Position numbers and translations under genes: made by a program. 64,000 bases of DNA from Tidjanibacter sp. Lineage in GTDB: Bacteria; Bacteroidota; Bacteroidia; Bacteroidales; Rikenellaceae. How positions within the stretch are numbered: the first letter of the stretch is position 1; each line of letters begins with the position of its first letter. Location: NCBI GenBank assembly GCA_017936605.1, contig JAGBFH010000016.1, positions 1 to 64,000 of the forward strand, given 5' to 3'. The notes beneath the pieces are model-generated. The model was not told the origin of the DNA. It saw nothing but the letters and a program-made list of their open reading frames with translations, and ran no database searches. Shown in pieces: positions 16,716 to 25,672 of the stretch.

Positions 16716-18128
16716 ATGAAGAGAAGTATCATTGCACTTTTTACGGTGCTTTGCGTGAGTGTGGCTGGGGCGCAGCCCGTCAGCCTTTCGCTCACTAAGG
16801 CACTCGAAATTGCCCTTTCGGACAACCCTACAATTAGGGTGGCCGACCTTGAGATTGAGCGTCAGGATTGGGTGAAGAAACAGAGTGTGGGAAATCTGTT
16901 GCCGTCGGTTTCGGTGTCGGGACAGTACTCCTACAGCATCGTTAAACAGGAGATGGCCAAGGGTCTGTCGTTCGGAGCCGACAACTCCATCTCGACCTCG
17001 GCACAGCTCACCTTGCCGCTGTTTGCCCCCTCGGTCTATGAGATGTTGCGTATGAACCAGACGCAGCTCGAGCAGGCCGTTGAGAGCGCTCGCAGCTCAA
17101 AGATTACCCTCGCCAACGAGGTCAAAAAGGCATACTACAACATCCTGCTGGCCGAGCAGTCGCTCTCGGTGCTGAAGGAGAGCGAGAAATCCATTGCCGA
17201 GACGGTGGCCAACACCGAGGCTATGTACAAGCAGGGCCTCGCCTCGGAGTATGACCTCCTGACAGCGCAGGTGCAGCTCTCCAACCTGAAGCCTACTATC
17301 CTCCAGACCGAGACCTCCATCCGCACCAGCAAACTCCTCTTTAGGATGTACCTCGGACTGCCCAGCGATGTGGAGTTCACCCTTGAGGGCACCCTCGACG
17401 ACTTCGCCGAGGAGGTGGCAGCCGCAACGGTGCCCACCAACGAGATAGACTATGCCAACAACGCCGACCTGAGGGCTCTCGAGATTCAGAGCAAACTGCT
17501 CGAGCATCAACTCAAGATGACCAACGCCTCGCGTCTGCCGACCGTTGCCGCCTTCTCGACCTTTATGTTCTCGGGTAACGACAACACAATGGACTTCGGC
17601 AGTATGATGGGCGGAGGTGCTATGGGCGGAGGCTCGGGCTCGCCCGCTCCCTCGACCAAGAAGGAGTGGTGGTGGCAGCACCCCCTCTCGGCCGGTATTT
17701 CGATTAGTATTCCGCTCTTCTCGGGTGGCAAGAATGTCAACAAGGCCCACGAGATTCGCAACTCCCTCCAGCAGCTCTCCCTCCAGAAGGACTACCTCAA
17801 ACAGAGCATAGGTGTGCAGGTGGAGAACTCCTTTAACGCCATCCTCACCGCACGCGAAAAGATGGCCGCCAACGAGATTACCGTGCGTCAGGCCGAGAAG
17901 GCCTACGAGATTGCCGAGGTGAGGTACAACGCAGGTGCGGGTACTATCCTCGAGCTCAACTCCTCGGAGCTCTCGCTCACCCAGGCTCGCCTGAACTACT
18001 CCCAGGCTATCTATGACTATCTGGCGGCGCGTGCCGACTATGAGAAGATTATCGGCGAGGGCTTTGAGTTCGCCCCCACCGAAGAGGAGGAGGCCGCCGA
18101 GCCCACGACCACCAAGACAGAAGAATAA
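16716..18128 (+). CDS. TolC-family outer membrane efflux protein
   Basis: A 470-residue outer membrane factor with a signal peptide (residues 1-19, ending VAGA-QP). Two long helical repeats typical of TolC follow: residues about 25-230 (SLTKALEIALSDNPTIRVADLEIE...ILLAEQSLSVLKESEKSIAETVANTEAMYKQG in parts) and 245-450 (NADLRALEIQSKLLEHQLK...QAEKAYEIAEVRYNAGAGTILEL in parts). Two Gly/Met/Ser-rich segments interrupt the second half (MMGGGAMGGGSGS, about 305-317). It forms the exit duct of the tripartite pump, spanning the outer membrane and periplasm. It lies 6 nt after tetR, with the adaptor gene 27 nt downstream. Confidence 0.95.
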   Translation: MKRSIIALFTVLCVSVAGAQPVSLSLTKALEIALSDNPTIRVADLEIERQDWVKKQSVGNLLPSVSVSGQYSYSIVKQEMAKGLSFGADNSISTSAQLTLPLFAPSVYEMLRMNQTQLEQAVESARSSKITLANEVKKAYYNILLAEQSLSVLKESEKSIAETVANTEAMYKQGLASEYDLLTAQVQLSNLKPTILQTETSIRTSKLLFRMYLGLPSDVEFTLEGTLDDFAEEVAAATVPTNEIDYANNADLRALEIQSKLLEHQLKMTNASRLPTVAAFSTFMFSGNDNTMDFGSMMGGGAMGGGSGSPAPSTKKEWWWQHPLSAGISISIPLFSGGKNVNKAHEIRNSLQQLSLQKDYLKQSIGVQVENSFNAILTAREKMAANEITVRQAEKAYEIAEVRYNAGAGTILELNSSELSLTQARLNYSQAIYDYLAARADYEKIIGEGFEFAPTEEEEAAEPTTTKTEE

Positions 18129-18155
18129 GCAAGAAAAACGAGATATAGAAAAAGT

Positions 18156-19211
18156 ATGAAACGAAACATCATTTGTGTAGCCGTGGCCGCTGTGGCCGCA
18201 CTCACCCTCACCTCCTGTGGTGCGGGTGCCAAAAAGGGTGCCGCTGCCACCGCCCAGCCCCAAGAAGAGAAAGCCGTACTTGTGAAGGTGGCCCCCGTGG
18301 TGAGCGAGCAGGTGGCCGAAACCATCGAGTTCACCACCACACTGCTCCCCTTCAAGAAGAGCTTTATTACGCCCCAGATGTCGCTCCGCATCGACGCTAT
18401 CAATGTCAATGTGGGTGACCACGTGCGCAAGGGTCAGCTTGTGGCCAAACTCGACAAGAACCAGTATAACCAGTCCTCTGTGCAGCTCAAGAATGCCGAG
18501 CAGAACCTCCAGAGGATGAAGAGCGTCTATGAGGCGGGTGGTGTGAGCAAGTCGCAGATTGACGAGCTCGAGACCTCCGTGTCGGTGCTCAAGGAGACCG
18601 TTGCCAACCTGGAGCGTAACATCGACCTCCGCGCCCCCTTTGACGGTATCATCACAGGCCGCTACAACGAGCCCGGCGACCTCTTCACTATGGCCGGCAA
18701 TGCCGACGGTGGCGTGGGTGTGCTTCAGGTGATGCAAATCAACCGCCTCAAGGCTGTGGTTGCCATCTCGGAGCAGTACTACCCCCAGGTGTATAAGGGT
18801 ATGAAAGTGAAGGTGACAGCGGATGTCTACCCCGACAAGGAGTTCGAGGGTACGGTGAATATCGTCTACCCCGCCATCAACGCCTCGACCCACACCTTCA
18901 ATGTGGAGGTGACGGTTCCCAACGGCAAGGAGGTGCTGCGTCCCGGTATGTTTGCCCGCACGGAGTTCAATATGGGTGACCGCCAGAGCCTCGTAGTGCC
19001 CGATGTTGCCATCCAGAAGCAGATGGGTGTCAACGACCGCTATGTCTATGTCATCAAGGATGGCGTGGCCGAGCGCAGAGTTGTGACCCTCGGTCGTCAG
19101 GTGGGCGAGAAAGTAGAGATTCTCTCGGGTGTGGCAGCCGGCGAAATGGTGGCCATAACCTCGCTCTCGAAGATTAAGAACGGCTCCGCTGTGGAGGTTG
19201 TAGCCGAGTAA
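18156..19211 (+). CDS. RND efflux periplasmic adaptor (membrane fusion) lipoprotein
   Basis: A 351-residue adaptor of the HlyD/AcrA type. The lipoprotein signal ends LTLTSC (Cys21), anchoring it in the inner membrane. The biotinyl-lipoyl-like halves flank a helical hairpin: INVNVGDHVRKGQLVAKLDKNQY (about 88-110) and RAPFDGIITGRYNEPGDLF (about 158-176). The hairpin between them is short (QLKNAEQNLQRMKSVYEAGGVSKSQIDELE in parts). Beta-barrel (KGMKVKVTADVYPDKEFEGTV) and membrane-proximal domains follow, with VVPDVAIQKQMGVNDRYVYVIKDGVAERRVV near the end. It links the RND pump encoded next to the TolC protein encoded before. The length is normal. Confidence 0.95.
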   Translation: MKRNIICVAVAAVAALTLTSCGAGAKKGAAATAQPQEEKAVLVKVAPVVSEQVAETIEFTTTLLPFKKSFITPQMSLRIDAINVNVGDHVRKGQLVAKLDKNQYNQSSVQLKNAEQNLQRMKSVYEAGGVSKSQIDELETSVSVLKETVANLERNIDLRAPFDGIITGRYNEPGDLFTMAGNADGGVGVLQVMQINRLKAVVAISEQYYPQVYKGMKVKVTADVYPDKEFEGTVNIVYPAINASTHTFNVEVTVPNGKEVLRPGMFARTEFNMGDRQSLVVPDVAIQKQMGVNDRYVYVIKDGVAERRVVTLGRQVGEKVEILSGVAAGEMVAITSLSKIKNGSAVEVVAE

Positions 19212-19239
19212 GCACAAAGCAACGAAAACGAGTTAGACG

Positions 19240-22200
19240 ATGAAAATATACGAAACTTCAGTAAAGAAACCGATCTCGACGGCGCTCATCTTCGTCGCAG
19301 TGATTGTCTTTGGCATCTTCTCCCTGAATCGACTCGCCATCGACCAGCTGCCCGAGATGGATCTGCCGGCCATTTCGGTCATCACCACCTATACGGGTGC
19401 CAATGCGGAGGATATCGAGAACAACATCACCCGCCGCATTGAGGACGGTCTGAATACGGTGAGCAACCTCAAGGAGATTACCTCCAAGTCGAGTGACGGC
19501 GTATCGCTCGTATCGCTCGAGTTTGAGTGGGGAACCAACCTCGATGAGGCCTCCAACGACATCCGCGATGCACTCGGCCGACTCGCGGACTACCTGCCCG
19601 AGGATGCCGAGGAGCCCATCCTCTTCCGCTTCAACTCCTCAATGATGCCCATTATGGGCTTCTCCATTACGGCCGAGGAGAGCTATCCGGCACTCAACAA
19701 GATTCTCGAGGAGCAGTTCTCCAACCGCCTCAGCCGCATCGACGGTGTGGGCTCGGTGAGCATTGTGGGTGCCCCCGTCAGGGAGATTCAGGTCAATGTG
19801 GACCCCGTGAAGATGGAGGCCTACGGTCTGTCGGTGGAGCAGATTGGCGGCATCATCGCACAGGAGAACATCAACACCTCGGGTGGTACGCTCGACATAG
19901 GTAACCACACCTACAACCTCAAGGCCGACGGCGAGTTCAACTCCTCCGACGACCTGAAGAGCATCCTCATCAGCAATATGGGTGGCCAGGAGGTCTATCT
20001 GCGCGATATTGCCGAGATTAAGGATACGCTCGAGAAGGAGACCCTCGATGAGAGGCTCAATGGCGAGAAGGGTGTGCGTGTGATGATTCAGAAGCAGTCG
20101 GGCGCCAACACCGTGAGGATTGTCAATGAGGTCAAGAAGATGCTCCCCGAGATTGAGAAAAACCTCCCCTCGGATGTGACCATCCACCTTCTGAACGACT
20201 CCTCGAAGAACATCAAGGACTCCATCAGCACGCTGACCGATACTGTGATGTTCGCCTTCCTGTTTGTGATTCTGGTCGTACTCTTCTTCCTGGGTCGCTG
20301 GAGGGCTACGCTGATTGTCTGCCTGACGATTCCCATCTCGCTCGTTGTGGCCTTCATCTACCTGAACCTCACGGGCGGTACGCTCAACATTATCTCCCTC
20401 TCGTCGCTCTCGATTGCTATCGGTATGGTTGTGGACGACGCGATTGTGGTCTTGGAGAACATCACCACCCACATCGAGCGCGGCTCCAAACCTCGTGAGG
20501 CGGCCATCTATGGTACCAATGAGGTGTGGCTGTCGGTTATCGCCACCACACTCGTTGTTGTGGCCGTATTCCTCCCCCTGACAATGGTGGATGGTATGGC
20601 AGGCGTTATGTTCAAGCAGCTCGGCTGGATTGTGTCGCTTGTGGTCTGCACCTCGACGGTGGCGGCCATCTCGCTGACCCCTATGCTCTCGGCCCTGATG
20701 CTCAAGATAGAGAACAACCAGCACACCTATAAAGGTATCAGCATCATCTACAAACCCATCGACCGCTTCCTTGCTTGGCTCGATAGGGCCTACGATAGGC
20801 TTCTGAGGTGGGCGCTGGCTCACAAGAAGATAGTCTTCTTTGCGCCTATGGTGCTGCTGGTCTTCGGTATGTGGCTCTTTGCGACCAAGATTCCCACCGA
20901 GTTTATGCCCTCGAGCGATAGCGACCAGATGTCGGCCACTGTGACCCTCGACCAGAACCTCAGCGTGGAGTACACCTCGGCCGTTGCACGCCGCATCGAC
21001 AGCATCGTCTATGCCAAGTATCCCGAGGTGATGTTGCTCTCGACCTCGGCCGGCTCCTCGAGCGGCTCCAATGTCTTTGCGGCAATGAGCACCACGGGTA
21101 GCAATATCATCAACTACACCTTCCGCCTTACAGACCCCCAGGATAGGGAGCGCACCGTCTTCGAGATTGCCGACGCCTTCCGTGCCGACCTGGCCACCAT
21201 CCCCGAGATTAAACGCTCGGTGGTTAATGGCGGTGGCGGTATGATGGGCGGTGGTAGCTCGGTGCAGGTTCAGATTTTCGGCCACGACATCGAGCGCACA
21301 AATGCTGTTGCCAACGACCTGGTTGCAGAGTTCTCACAGCTCGAAGGCGCGAGGGATGTGCGCCTCTCGAGGGACGATATGAGGCCCGAGTATAATGTTG
21401 AGTTCGACCGCAATAAACTCGCCTACTACGGCCTGAATACCTCGACCGTTTCGAGCGCTATCCGTAACCGCATCAACGGTATGACCGCCTCCATCTATCG
21501 TGAGGACGGCGAGGAGTACTACATCAAGGTGCGCTTCGGCGAGGAACACCGTACCTCGCTCGAGGATGTGGAGAACATCTTGGTCTACAATCAGCGCGGT
21601 CAGGGCGTGAGGGTGCGCGACATCGGCAAGGTTACCGAGGTCTACGCTCCCCCCACCATCGAGCGCCAGAACCGTCAGCGTCTGGTGACCGTGACGGTGG
21701 CTCTGGGTAACAATGTGGTGCTGGGCGATATGGTTGCCAAGGTCAACCGCGTGCTCGATGAGTACGAGATGCCCGAGGATATCTACACCTACATCGGTGG
21801 CGACTGGGAGGACCAGCAGGAGTCCTTCGGCGAGATTGGCACCCTTCTGCTGCTCATCATACTGCTCGTCTATATCGTTATGGCTACGCAGTTTGAGTCC
21901 TTCGTGATGCCGTTTATCATTATGTTCACCATCCTCTATGCGCTCCCCGGCTCGGCTATCGCACTCTGGATGACCAACACCCCTCTGAGCCTTATGGCCC
22001 TCATCGCCATCGTGATGCTGGTGGGTATTGTGGTGAAGAACGGTATCGTGATGGTGGACTACACCAACCTGCTGCGCGAGCGTGGCGAGAGTATGTATGA
22101 CGCTGTGCTGGCGGCAGGTAAGAGCCGTCTGCGCCCCGTGCTTATGACCTCGCTCACCACCATCCTCGGTATGCTCCCTATGGCCCTCGGTCTGGGTAAT

Positions 22201-22401
22201 GGTGCCGAGCTGTGGCAGCCTATGGGTATCTCGATTGTGGGCGGTCTGACCTTCTCGACCATCCTCACACTCGTTGCTGTGCCCATCCTCTACTATGTCT
22301 TTATGGGCCGCAGCGAACGCTACACCGCTCGCCGTAAGGAGCGCCAAAGACGCGCCGCCGAGCAGAAACTCAAGGCCATAGCCGAGAGAGATAACAACTA
22401 A
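19240..22401 (+). CDS. RND-family inner membrane drug efflux pump (HAE-1 type)
   Basis: A 1053-residue proton-driven pump, the usual RND length. A first membrane helix (residues 13-30) precedes the first porter loop. Six helices in the middle carry the proton-relay motif GMVVDDAIVVLENI with Asp399-Asp400, and the second half has VGIVVKNGIVMVDY with the matching Lys, so the transport chemistry looks intact. The pair of large periplasmic loops (about 35-330 and 560-860) includes a Gly/Met-rich stretch GGGGMMGGGSS near residue 665. Substrates cannot be predicted from this, but HAE-1 members export hydrophobic or amphiphilic compounds rather than metal ions. It ends in an Arg/Lys-rich cytoplasmic tail. 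The PII-like gene begins 20 nt downstream. Confidence 0.96.
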   Translation: MKIYETSVKKPISTALIFVAVIVFGIFSLNRLAIDQLPEMDLPAISVITTYTGANAEDIENNITRRIEDGLNTVSNLKEITSKSSDGVSLVSLEFEWGTNLDEASNDIRDALGRLADYLPEDAEEPILFRFNSSMMPIMGFSITAEESYPALNKILEEQFSNRLSRIDGVGSVSIVGAPVREIQVNVDPVKMEAYGLSVEQIGGIIAQENINTSGGTLDIGNHTYNLKADGEFNSSDDLKSILISNMGGQEVYLRDIAEIKDTLEKETLDERLNGEKGVRVMIQKQSGANTVRIVNEVKKMLPEIEKNLPSDVTIHLLNDSSKNIKDSISTLTDTVMFAFLFVILVVLFFLGRWRATLIVCLTIPISLVVAFIYLNLTGGTLNIISLSSLSIAIGMVVDDAIVVLENITTHIERGSKPREAAIYGTNEVWLSVIATTLVVVAVFLPLTMVDGMAGVMFKQLGWIVSLVVCTSTVAAISLTPMLSALMLKIENNQHTYKGISIIYKPIDRFLAWLDRAYDRLLRWALAHKKIVFFAPMVLLVFGMWLFATKIPTEFMPSSDSDQMSATVTLDQNLSVEYTSAVARRIDSIVYAKYPEVMLLSTSAGSSSGSNVFAAMSTTGSNIINYTFRLTDPQDRERTVFEIADAFRADLATIPEIKRSVVNGGGGMMGGGSSVQVQIFGHDIERTNAVANDLVAEFSQLEGARDVRLSRDDMRPEYNVEFDRNKLAYYGLNTSTVSSAIRNRINGMTASIYREDGEEYYIKVRFGEEHRTSLEDVENILVYNQRGQGVRVRDIGKVTEVYAPPTIERQNRQRLVTVTVALGNNVVLGDMVAKVNRVLDEYEMPEDIYTYIGGDWEDQQESFGEIGTLLLLIILLVYIVMATQFESFVMPFIIMFTILYALPGSAIALWMTNTPLSLMALIAIVMLVGIVVKNGIVMVDYTNLLRERGESMYDAVLAAGKSRLRPVLMTSLTTILGMLPMALGLGNGAELWQPMGISIVGGLTFSTILTLVAVPILYYVFMGRSERYTARRKERQRRAAEQKLKAIAERDNN

Positions 22402-22421
22402 AAACCTTACAGAGAAAAACT

Positions 22422-22715
22422 ATGAAAGCACTCTTTATATCATACAATCAGGCTATGACCGAACGCATTGCGGCTATGCTCGACGAGGTGGGGATTCGAG
22501 GCTACACCCTCTTCCCCCTGACCCACGGCCGTGGCAGCTATACTGGCGAGCCCCATATGGCCAACCACACCTGGCCCGCTATGAACTCTACCGTCATCGC
22601 AATGGTCGAGGACGAGAAGGTGGAGCCCGCAATGAAGATTCTCCGCGACATCGACAAGGATACCCAACTCCAGGGACTTCGAGCTTTTGTCTGGAGTGTA
22701 GATTCCGAAATGTAA
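22422..22715 (+). CDS. PII-like small protein at the end of the efflux operon
   Basis: A 97-residue protein (MKALFISYNQAMTERIAAML...) with the ferredoxin-like beta-alpha-beta pattern of PII-related proteins: strand 1-8, helix 10-22, a mobile Gly/His-rich loop (LTHGRGSYTGEPHMANHTWP, 33-52) in place of the T-loop, then STVIAMVEDEKVEPAMKILRDI. Similar small PII-like proteins are found beside RND pumps, including metal exporters with DUF3240 proteins. A sensor or modulator role for the pump is therefore plausible but not shown. The His- and Trp-containing loop might bind a ligand or metal. It is the last gene of the operon; a large foldback element begins right at its stop codon. Confidence 0.82.
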   Translation: MKALFISYNQAMTERIAAMLDEVGIRGYTLFPLTHGRGSYTGEPHMANHTWPAMNSTVIAMVEDEKVEPAMKILRDIDKDTQLQGLRAFVWSVDSEM

Positions 22716-22841
22716 AAAAAACGCATATAGCGGGTGAATTTTTCACCAACTGCAACGGGCGAGACCCTCACTTACGCTTAGTAAGCTGCGGGCCTCGCCC
22801 ATCTTGTTGGCAAAAAATTCCCGACGCTCTATGCGTTTTTT
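22714..22841 (+). repeat. Foldback element E1, 3' end of the efflux operon
   Basis: An imperfect palindrome of about 128 bp starting in the TAA of the PII-like gene. Outer arms CGCATATAGCG (22722-22732) and CGCTCTATGCG (22825-22835) sit between an A run and a T run. Middle arms are GGGTGAATTTTT/AAAAAATTCCC with CCAAC/GTTGG, then GGGCGAG/CTCGCCC, and an apical CTTAC/GTAAG stem. It can serve as a terminator. It is nearly identical to E4 (49348-49473). Confidence 0.9.
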
Positions 22842-22877
22842 CGTCTACCACCTACCGCCCTACCGTCTACCAACAAT

Positions 22878-23098
22878 GGGGCCTATAAGACCTATAGGAC
22901 CTATAAGCCCCATAAGCCCCATAGGTCTTTAAGGACCTTAAGGACCTTAATGTCTTTAGGGCCCTTTTAGCCCTTTTGGCCCTTTCGGCCCTTTTGGCTC
23001 CTCCCCTACGAAAGGGGAGGTCGGGAGGGGTGCTCGAAAATTGCGTGCGCGTCCTCGCGCACAGGGAGGGTCCGCGAAGCGGGGGAGAGGTCTGTCGT
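22878..23098. repeat. 9-bp array A5 followed by GC-rich box repeat
   Basis: The flank phrase CTACCAACAATGGGG leads into an array with CCTATAAGA, CCCATAAGC, CCTTAAGGA and CCCTTTTGG units in turn (22878-22990). Then comes a GC-rich box (22996-23098) containing CTACGAAAGGGGAGG, GTGCGCGTCCTCGCGCAC and CCGCGAAGCGGGGGAGAGG. An inverted copy of the box lies at 53505-53610. The remainder up to rpsP is the TTTTGAA repeat and a promoter. Confidence 0.85.
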
Positions 23099-23135
23099 CT
23101 GTCGTTGCCCCCCATAAGTCACTAAATATCAAAAA

Positions 23136-23181
23136 ATTTTGAATTTTGAATTTTGAATTCTGCATTTTGTTTGTATCTTTG
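23136..23181 (+). promoter_or_regulatory. rpsP promoter built on a TTTTGAA repeat
   Basis: TATCTTTG at 23174-23181. The TTTG 18 bp upstream (23152-23155) is the last unit of a TTTTGAA array. The same arrangement, including TTTTGAATTCTGCATTTT, precedes rplY at 33146-33191. Confidence 0.6.
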
Positions 23182-23272
23182 CAGGCTCATTGGGCTCTCG
23201 TGAAGGGCTCGGAGTGTAGTAATAGGTCCTCGAGAAGGGCCACAACAGATTAATACTTAAAAACTTACAAAA

Positions 23273-23803
23273 ATGTCTGTAAAAATTCGTTTGGCTCGCC
23301 ACGGTAAGAAAGGTTACGCCTTCTACCACATCGTAGCCGCTGACAGCAGGGCACCTCGTGATGGTAAATTCATCGAGAAACTTGGTACCTACAACCCCAA
23401 CACCAACCCCGCAACTATCGAGCTCGACTTCAACAGGGCTCTCGATTGGCTGCAGAAAGGCGCACAGCCTACCGACACTTGCCGTGCAATCCTTTCCTAC
23501 AAGGGCGTACTCTACAAAAAACACCTCCTGGGTGGTGTAGCTAAGGGCGCTTTTGATGAGGCTACCGCAGAGGCTAAGTTCAACAAATGGATGGGTGAGA
23601 AAGAGGCTAAGATCGCTGCTAAGAGCGGTAAGATCGCTGCCGACAAAGTAGCTGCTCACAAGGCCGCTATCGCCGAGGAGGCTAAGACCAAAGAGGCTAT
23701 CGCTGCTAAGATTGCAGAGAAGAAGGCTGCTGCCGCTGCTGCTGAGGCTGAGGCTGCTGCTGAGGAGAACGCCGAGGAGGCTACTCCCGCCGAGGAGGCT
23801 TAG
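23273..23803 (+). CDS. rpsP: 30S ribosomal protein S16
   Basis: A 176-residue S16. Residues 1-80 match the conserved core: [40 protein letters not shown], then a [20 protein letters not shown] segment (here NRALDWL...). The remaining 95 residues form a low-complexity tail rich in Ala, Lys and Glu, often seen in Bacteroidota S16 but absent from the 82-residue E. coli protein. It assembles early into the 5' domain of the small subunit. It has a strong promoter and a leader of about 85 nt; rimM follows 81 nt downstream in the usual order. Confidence 0.97.
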   Translation: MSVKIRLARHGKKGYAFYHIVAADSRAPRDGKFIEKLGTYNPNTNPATIELDFNRALDWLQKGAQPTDTCRAILSYKGVLYKKHLLGGVAKGAFDEATAEAKFNKWMGEKEAKIAAKSGKIAADKVAAHKAAIAEEAKTKEAIAAKIAEKKAAAAAAEAEAAAEENAEEATPAEEA

Positions 23804-23884
23804 TCCTTCCCATTTGTACTGGAGGCGGAGTGTTGATGCTTATTTAGGGCTCAGGGGAGAATAAACAGGAGGGAGATTCGCGCT

Positions 23885-24424
23885 ATGGCTGGATTTGCAG
23901 TTGCCAAGGTTGGCAAAAGTTTCGGTACTCAGGGCGAACTGACCATCAATCTCTACGACACTTTCCCTTCGGACTTCACAATAGAGGAACCGCTGTTTGT
24001 CTATATAGACAAGCTGGCGGTTCCTCTCTTTTTCGACCGCTTCGAGCGCAGGGGCAAGAGTGGAGGAGTGGTGGCCTTTGCCGACTTCGACACCCCCTAT
24101 CGCGCCGCCGAACTCATAGGCAAGGAGCTCTATATGGGCCTTGAGGAGGAGCTGCTGGGCATCGAGAGCGAGGAGGAGGAGTTCTCCGACGATGACGAAC
24201 TCTACCTCGAGGACTTCGTGGGCTTTGAGGCCACCTTTGAGGGGAGCGACCAGAGGGGCGAGATTGTCGATTTCGAGGAGAGCGACTGGAACCCCCTCTT
24301 CATCATAGAGATAGATGGCAGGGAGGTTATGGTGCCCGCTGCCGACGACTTCATAGTGGAGTATTCTCCCAGTGGACGGACGGTACACTTTGAATTGCCC
24401 GAGGGCTTACTCGACCTAAACTAA
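23885..24424 (+). CDS. rimM: Ribosome maturation factor RimM
   Basis: A 179-residue RimM, which binds S19 and helps mature the head of the 30S subunit. The N-terminal RimM domain (AGFAVAKVGKSFGTQGELTI, then FVYIDKLAVPLFFDRF) spans about 1-85. A PRC-barrel covers about 95-175 (DFVGFEATFEG, GEIVDFEESDWNPLFIIEIDG, then REVMVPAADDFI). In this protein the typical G-x-GE motif is preserved as GTQGE. The linker is very acidic (ESEEEEFSDDDELYLEDF). It follows rpsP as in many bacteria and ends in its own terminator. Confidence 0.93.
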   Translation: MAGFAVAKVGKSFGTQGELTINLYDTFPSDFTIEEPLFVYIDKLAVPLFFDRFERRGKSGGVVAFADFDTPYRAAELIGKELYMGLEEELLGIESEEEEFSDDDELYLEDFVGFEATFEGSDQRGEIVDFEESDWNPLFIIEIDGREVMVPAADDFIVEYSPSGRTVHFELPEGLLDLN

Positions 24425-24455
24425 AAAACGAACATCCTTGAGGTGTTCGTTTTTT
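24423..24455 (+). terminator. rimM terminator
   Basis: Stem AAAAAACGAACA/TGTTCGTTTTTT overlapping the stop codon region, with a small inner stem. Confidence 0.8.
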
Positions 24456-24472
24456 AGTTTAAGACTAACGCT

Positions 24473-24591
24473 GAGCACATCTCGCGGGTGAATTTTGCAC
24501 CAAATTTCAAAGGTGGCTTCCTCATTTGCGCCCAGCAAACTGCGGAGCCACCTTCTTATTTCGCACAAAATTCCCTCCGCGATATGCGCTC
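24473..24591 (+). repeat. Foldback element E2, downstream of rimM
   Basis: Same architecture as E1 with different arms: outer GAGCACATCTCGCG/CGCGATATGCGCTC, middle GGGTGAATTTTG/CAAAATTCCC, inner GGTGGCT/AGCCACC, apical TTTGC/GCAAA. It follows the separate rimM terminator. Confidence 0.88.
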
Positions 24592-24620
24592 GGGCACAAC
24601 GGGCTACCGTCTGCCGCCAA

Positions 24621-24741
24621 CAGACCTCTCCCGCCCTGCGGGCACCCTCCCCTAACTTAGGGGAGGGTAGGGGCCCAAGGAGAGATGGGGCCAATAGGGC
24701 TTATAAGACCTATGGGACTTATAGGCCCCATAAGACCCATT
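24621..24741. repeat. GC-rich box (inverted) plus 9-bp array A6
   Basis: 24621-24670 holds an inverted CCCTCCCCTAACTTAGGGGAGGG-type box (with CAGACCTCTCCC); 24685-24741 holds a short array of CTTATAAGA/CCCATAAGA units. The rest of the gap to the next gene has a run of C (24851-24859) and a promoter. Confidence 0.8.
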
Positions 24742-24868
24742 ATATATGAAGGGTTGGCTATCTCATTTCTCTCATTTCTCCCATCTCTCTCATTCCCCTC
24801 CGAAGCACGCCTTTGCTGTCCAAAAACACTACTTTTGTATTCTGTTTTACCCCCCCCCCTATGGGGTT

Positions 24869-24899
24869 TTTGCTTGTTGTGCGAAATGTGCTATCTTTG
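24869..24899 (+). promoter_or_regulatory. Promoter of the outer membrane barrel gene
   Basis: TTTG at 24869-24872 and TATCTTTG at 24892-24899, spaced by 19 bp. Confidence 0.65.
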
Positions 24900-24946
24900 T
24901 GGGTGTTAAACCGAAAAGAACTTAAACCGAAAGAAAACTAAAAGTT

Positions 24947-25591
24947 ATGAAGAGATTTATTGTTTTGGCTATTGCTTTCCTTGCGGCCTCTCTGTCTATG
25001 GCCTCGGCACAGGATGATGTTCGCTATGGTGGCGAGAAGGGCGACTTTGTCTTCTCGATTGGTTACGCGAGCAATATTGGTGGCAAGTATATGCTCTCCG
25101 ACCGCTGGGTACTCGAGGCCGGTCTGCGTATTACGGCGCGTAGCGAAGATGTCTCGACAGATTATGAGGATGTCGTAGGCTCCTCTTCGGACTATTTGCC
25201 TAACGACAATGGCTATAATAGTGCGAGTTTCGAACCCTCCCTCAAGGTGGGTGTAAACTATCTGCTTATGCCTGGTGAGCGTATGCAGGCCTATGTGGGT
25301 GGAGGTCTTCACGGAAGTTTTTATACCAGCAACACCACCTATCTGGAGAACATCTCGGCAGAAGGGTACGGAAGGAGTTTCACTTATGGTCTTTATGCTC
25401 TCTTTGGAGTGGAATATTTTCTCACCCCCAACCTCTCTATTGGTGGCGAGGCGAGTCTGCGAATGTCGACCGGTGCGGCTGAGGAGTTGAGGATATACTC
25501 GCAGAATGAGTATTCTGCTAAGTGGACCAATGAAGCCTTTAACATCACTACTTTTGTTGCCGACTCAATTGTGTTTAACTTCTACTTCTAA
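24947..25591 (+). CDS. Small outer membrane beta-barrel protein
   Basis: A 214-residue exported protein: signal peptide 1-21 (cleavage after SMASA, before QDD), then alternating aromatic and hydrophobic beta strands with short turns, such as GDFVFSIGYASNIGGKYML, RWVLEAGLRITARS, SFEPSLKVGVNYLLM, QAYVGGGLHGSFYTS, FTYGLYALFGVEYFL and LSIGGEASLRMS. It ends with an aromatic last strand, SIVFNFYF, as outer membrane barrels do. It resembles the outer membrane protein beta-barrel (OmpW/OprF-like, 8-strand) group. It is monocistronic between a strong promoter and a terminator. Its function is unknown. Confidence 0.85.
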   Translation: MKRFIVLAIAFLAASLSMASAQDDVRYGGEKGDFVFSIGYASNIGGKYMLSDRWVLEAGLRITARSEDVSTDYEDVVGSSSDYLPNDNGYNSASFEPSLKVGVNYLLMPGERMQAYVGGGLHGSFYTSNTTYLENISAEGYGRSFTYGLYALFGVEYFLTPNLSIGGEASLRMSTGAAEELRIYSQNEYSAKWTNEAFNITTFVADSIVFNFYF

Positions 25592-25615
25592 AAAGTCCTA
25601 TACCAATTTGCAATA

Positions 25616-25654
25616 GTAGCCGTTGTCCCGAGTGTGGGACAACGGCTACTTTAT
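25616..25654. terminator. Bidirectional terminator between barrel gene and feoB
   Basis: Perfect 14-bp stem GTAGCCGTTGTCCC/GGGACAACGGCTAC with loop GAGTGT and TTTATT after it. It serves the plus-strand barrel gene and possibly feoB. Confidence 0.85.
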
Positions 25655-25672
25655 TCTGCTAACGGCTAACAG

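Noticed and set aside
17097..19217. A 706-codon open frame on the minus strand across the TolC and adaptor genes
   Set aside because: Opposite two well-supported efflux genes; composition-driven shadow with a His/Leu/Gly-rich product.
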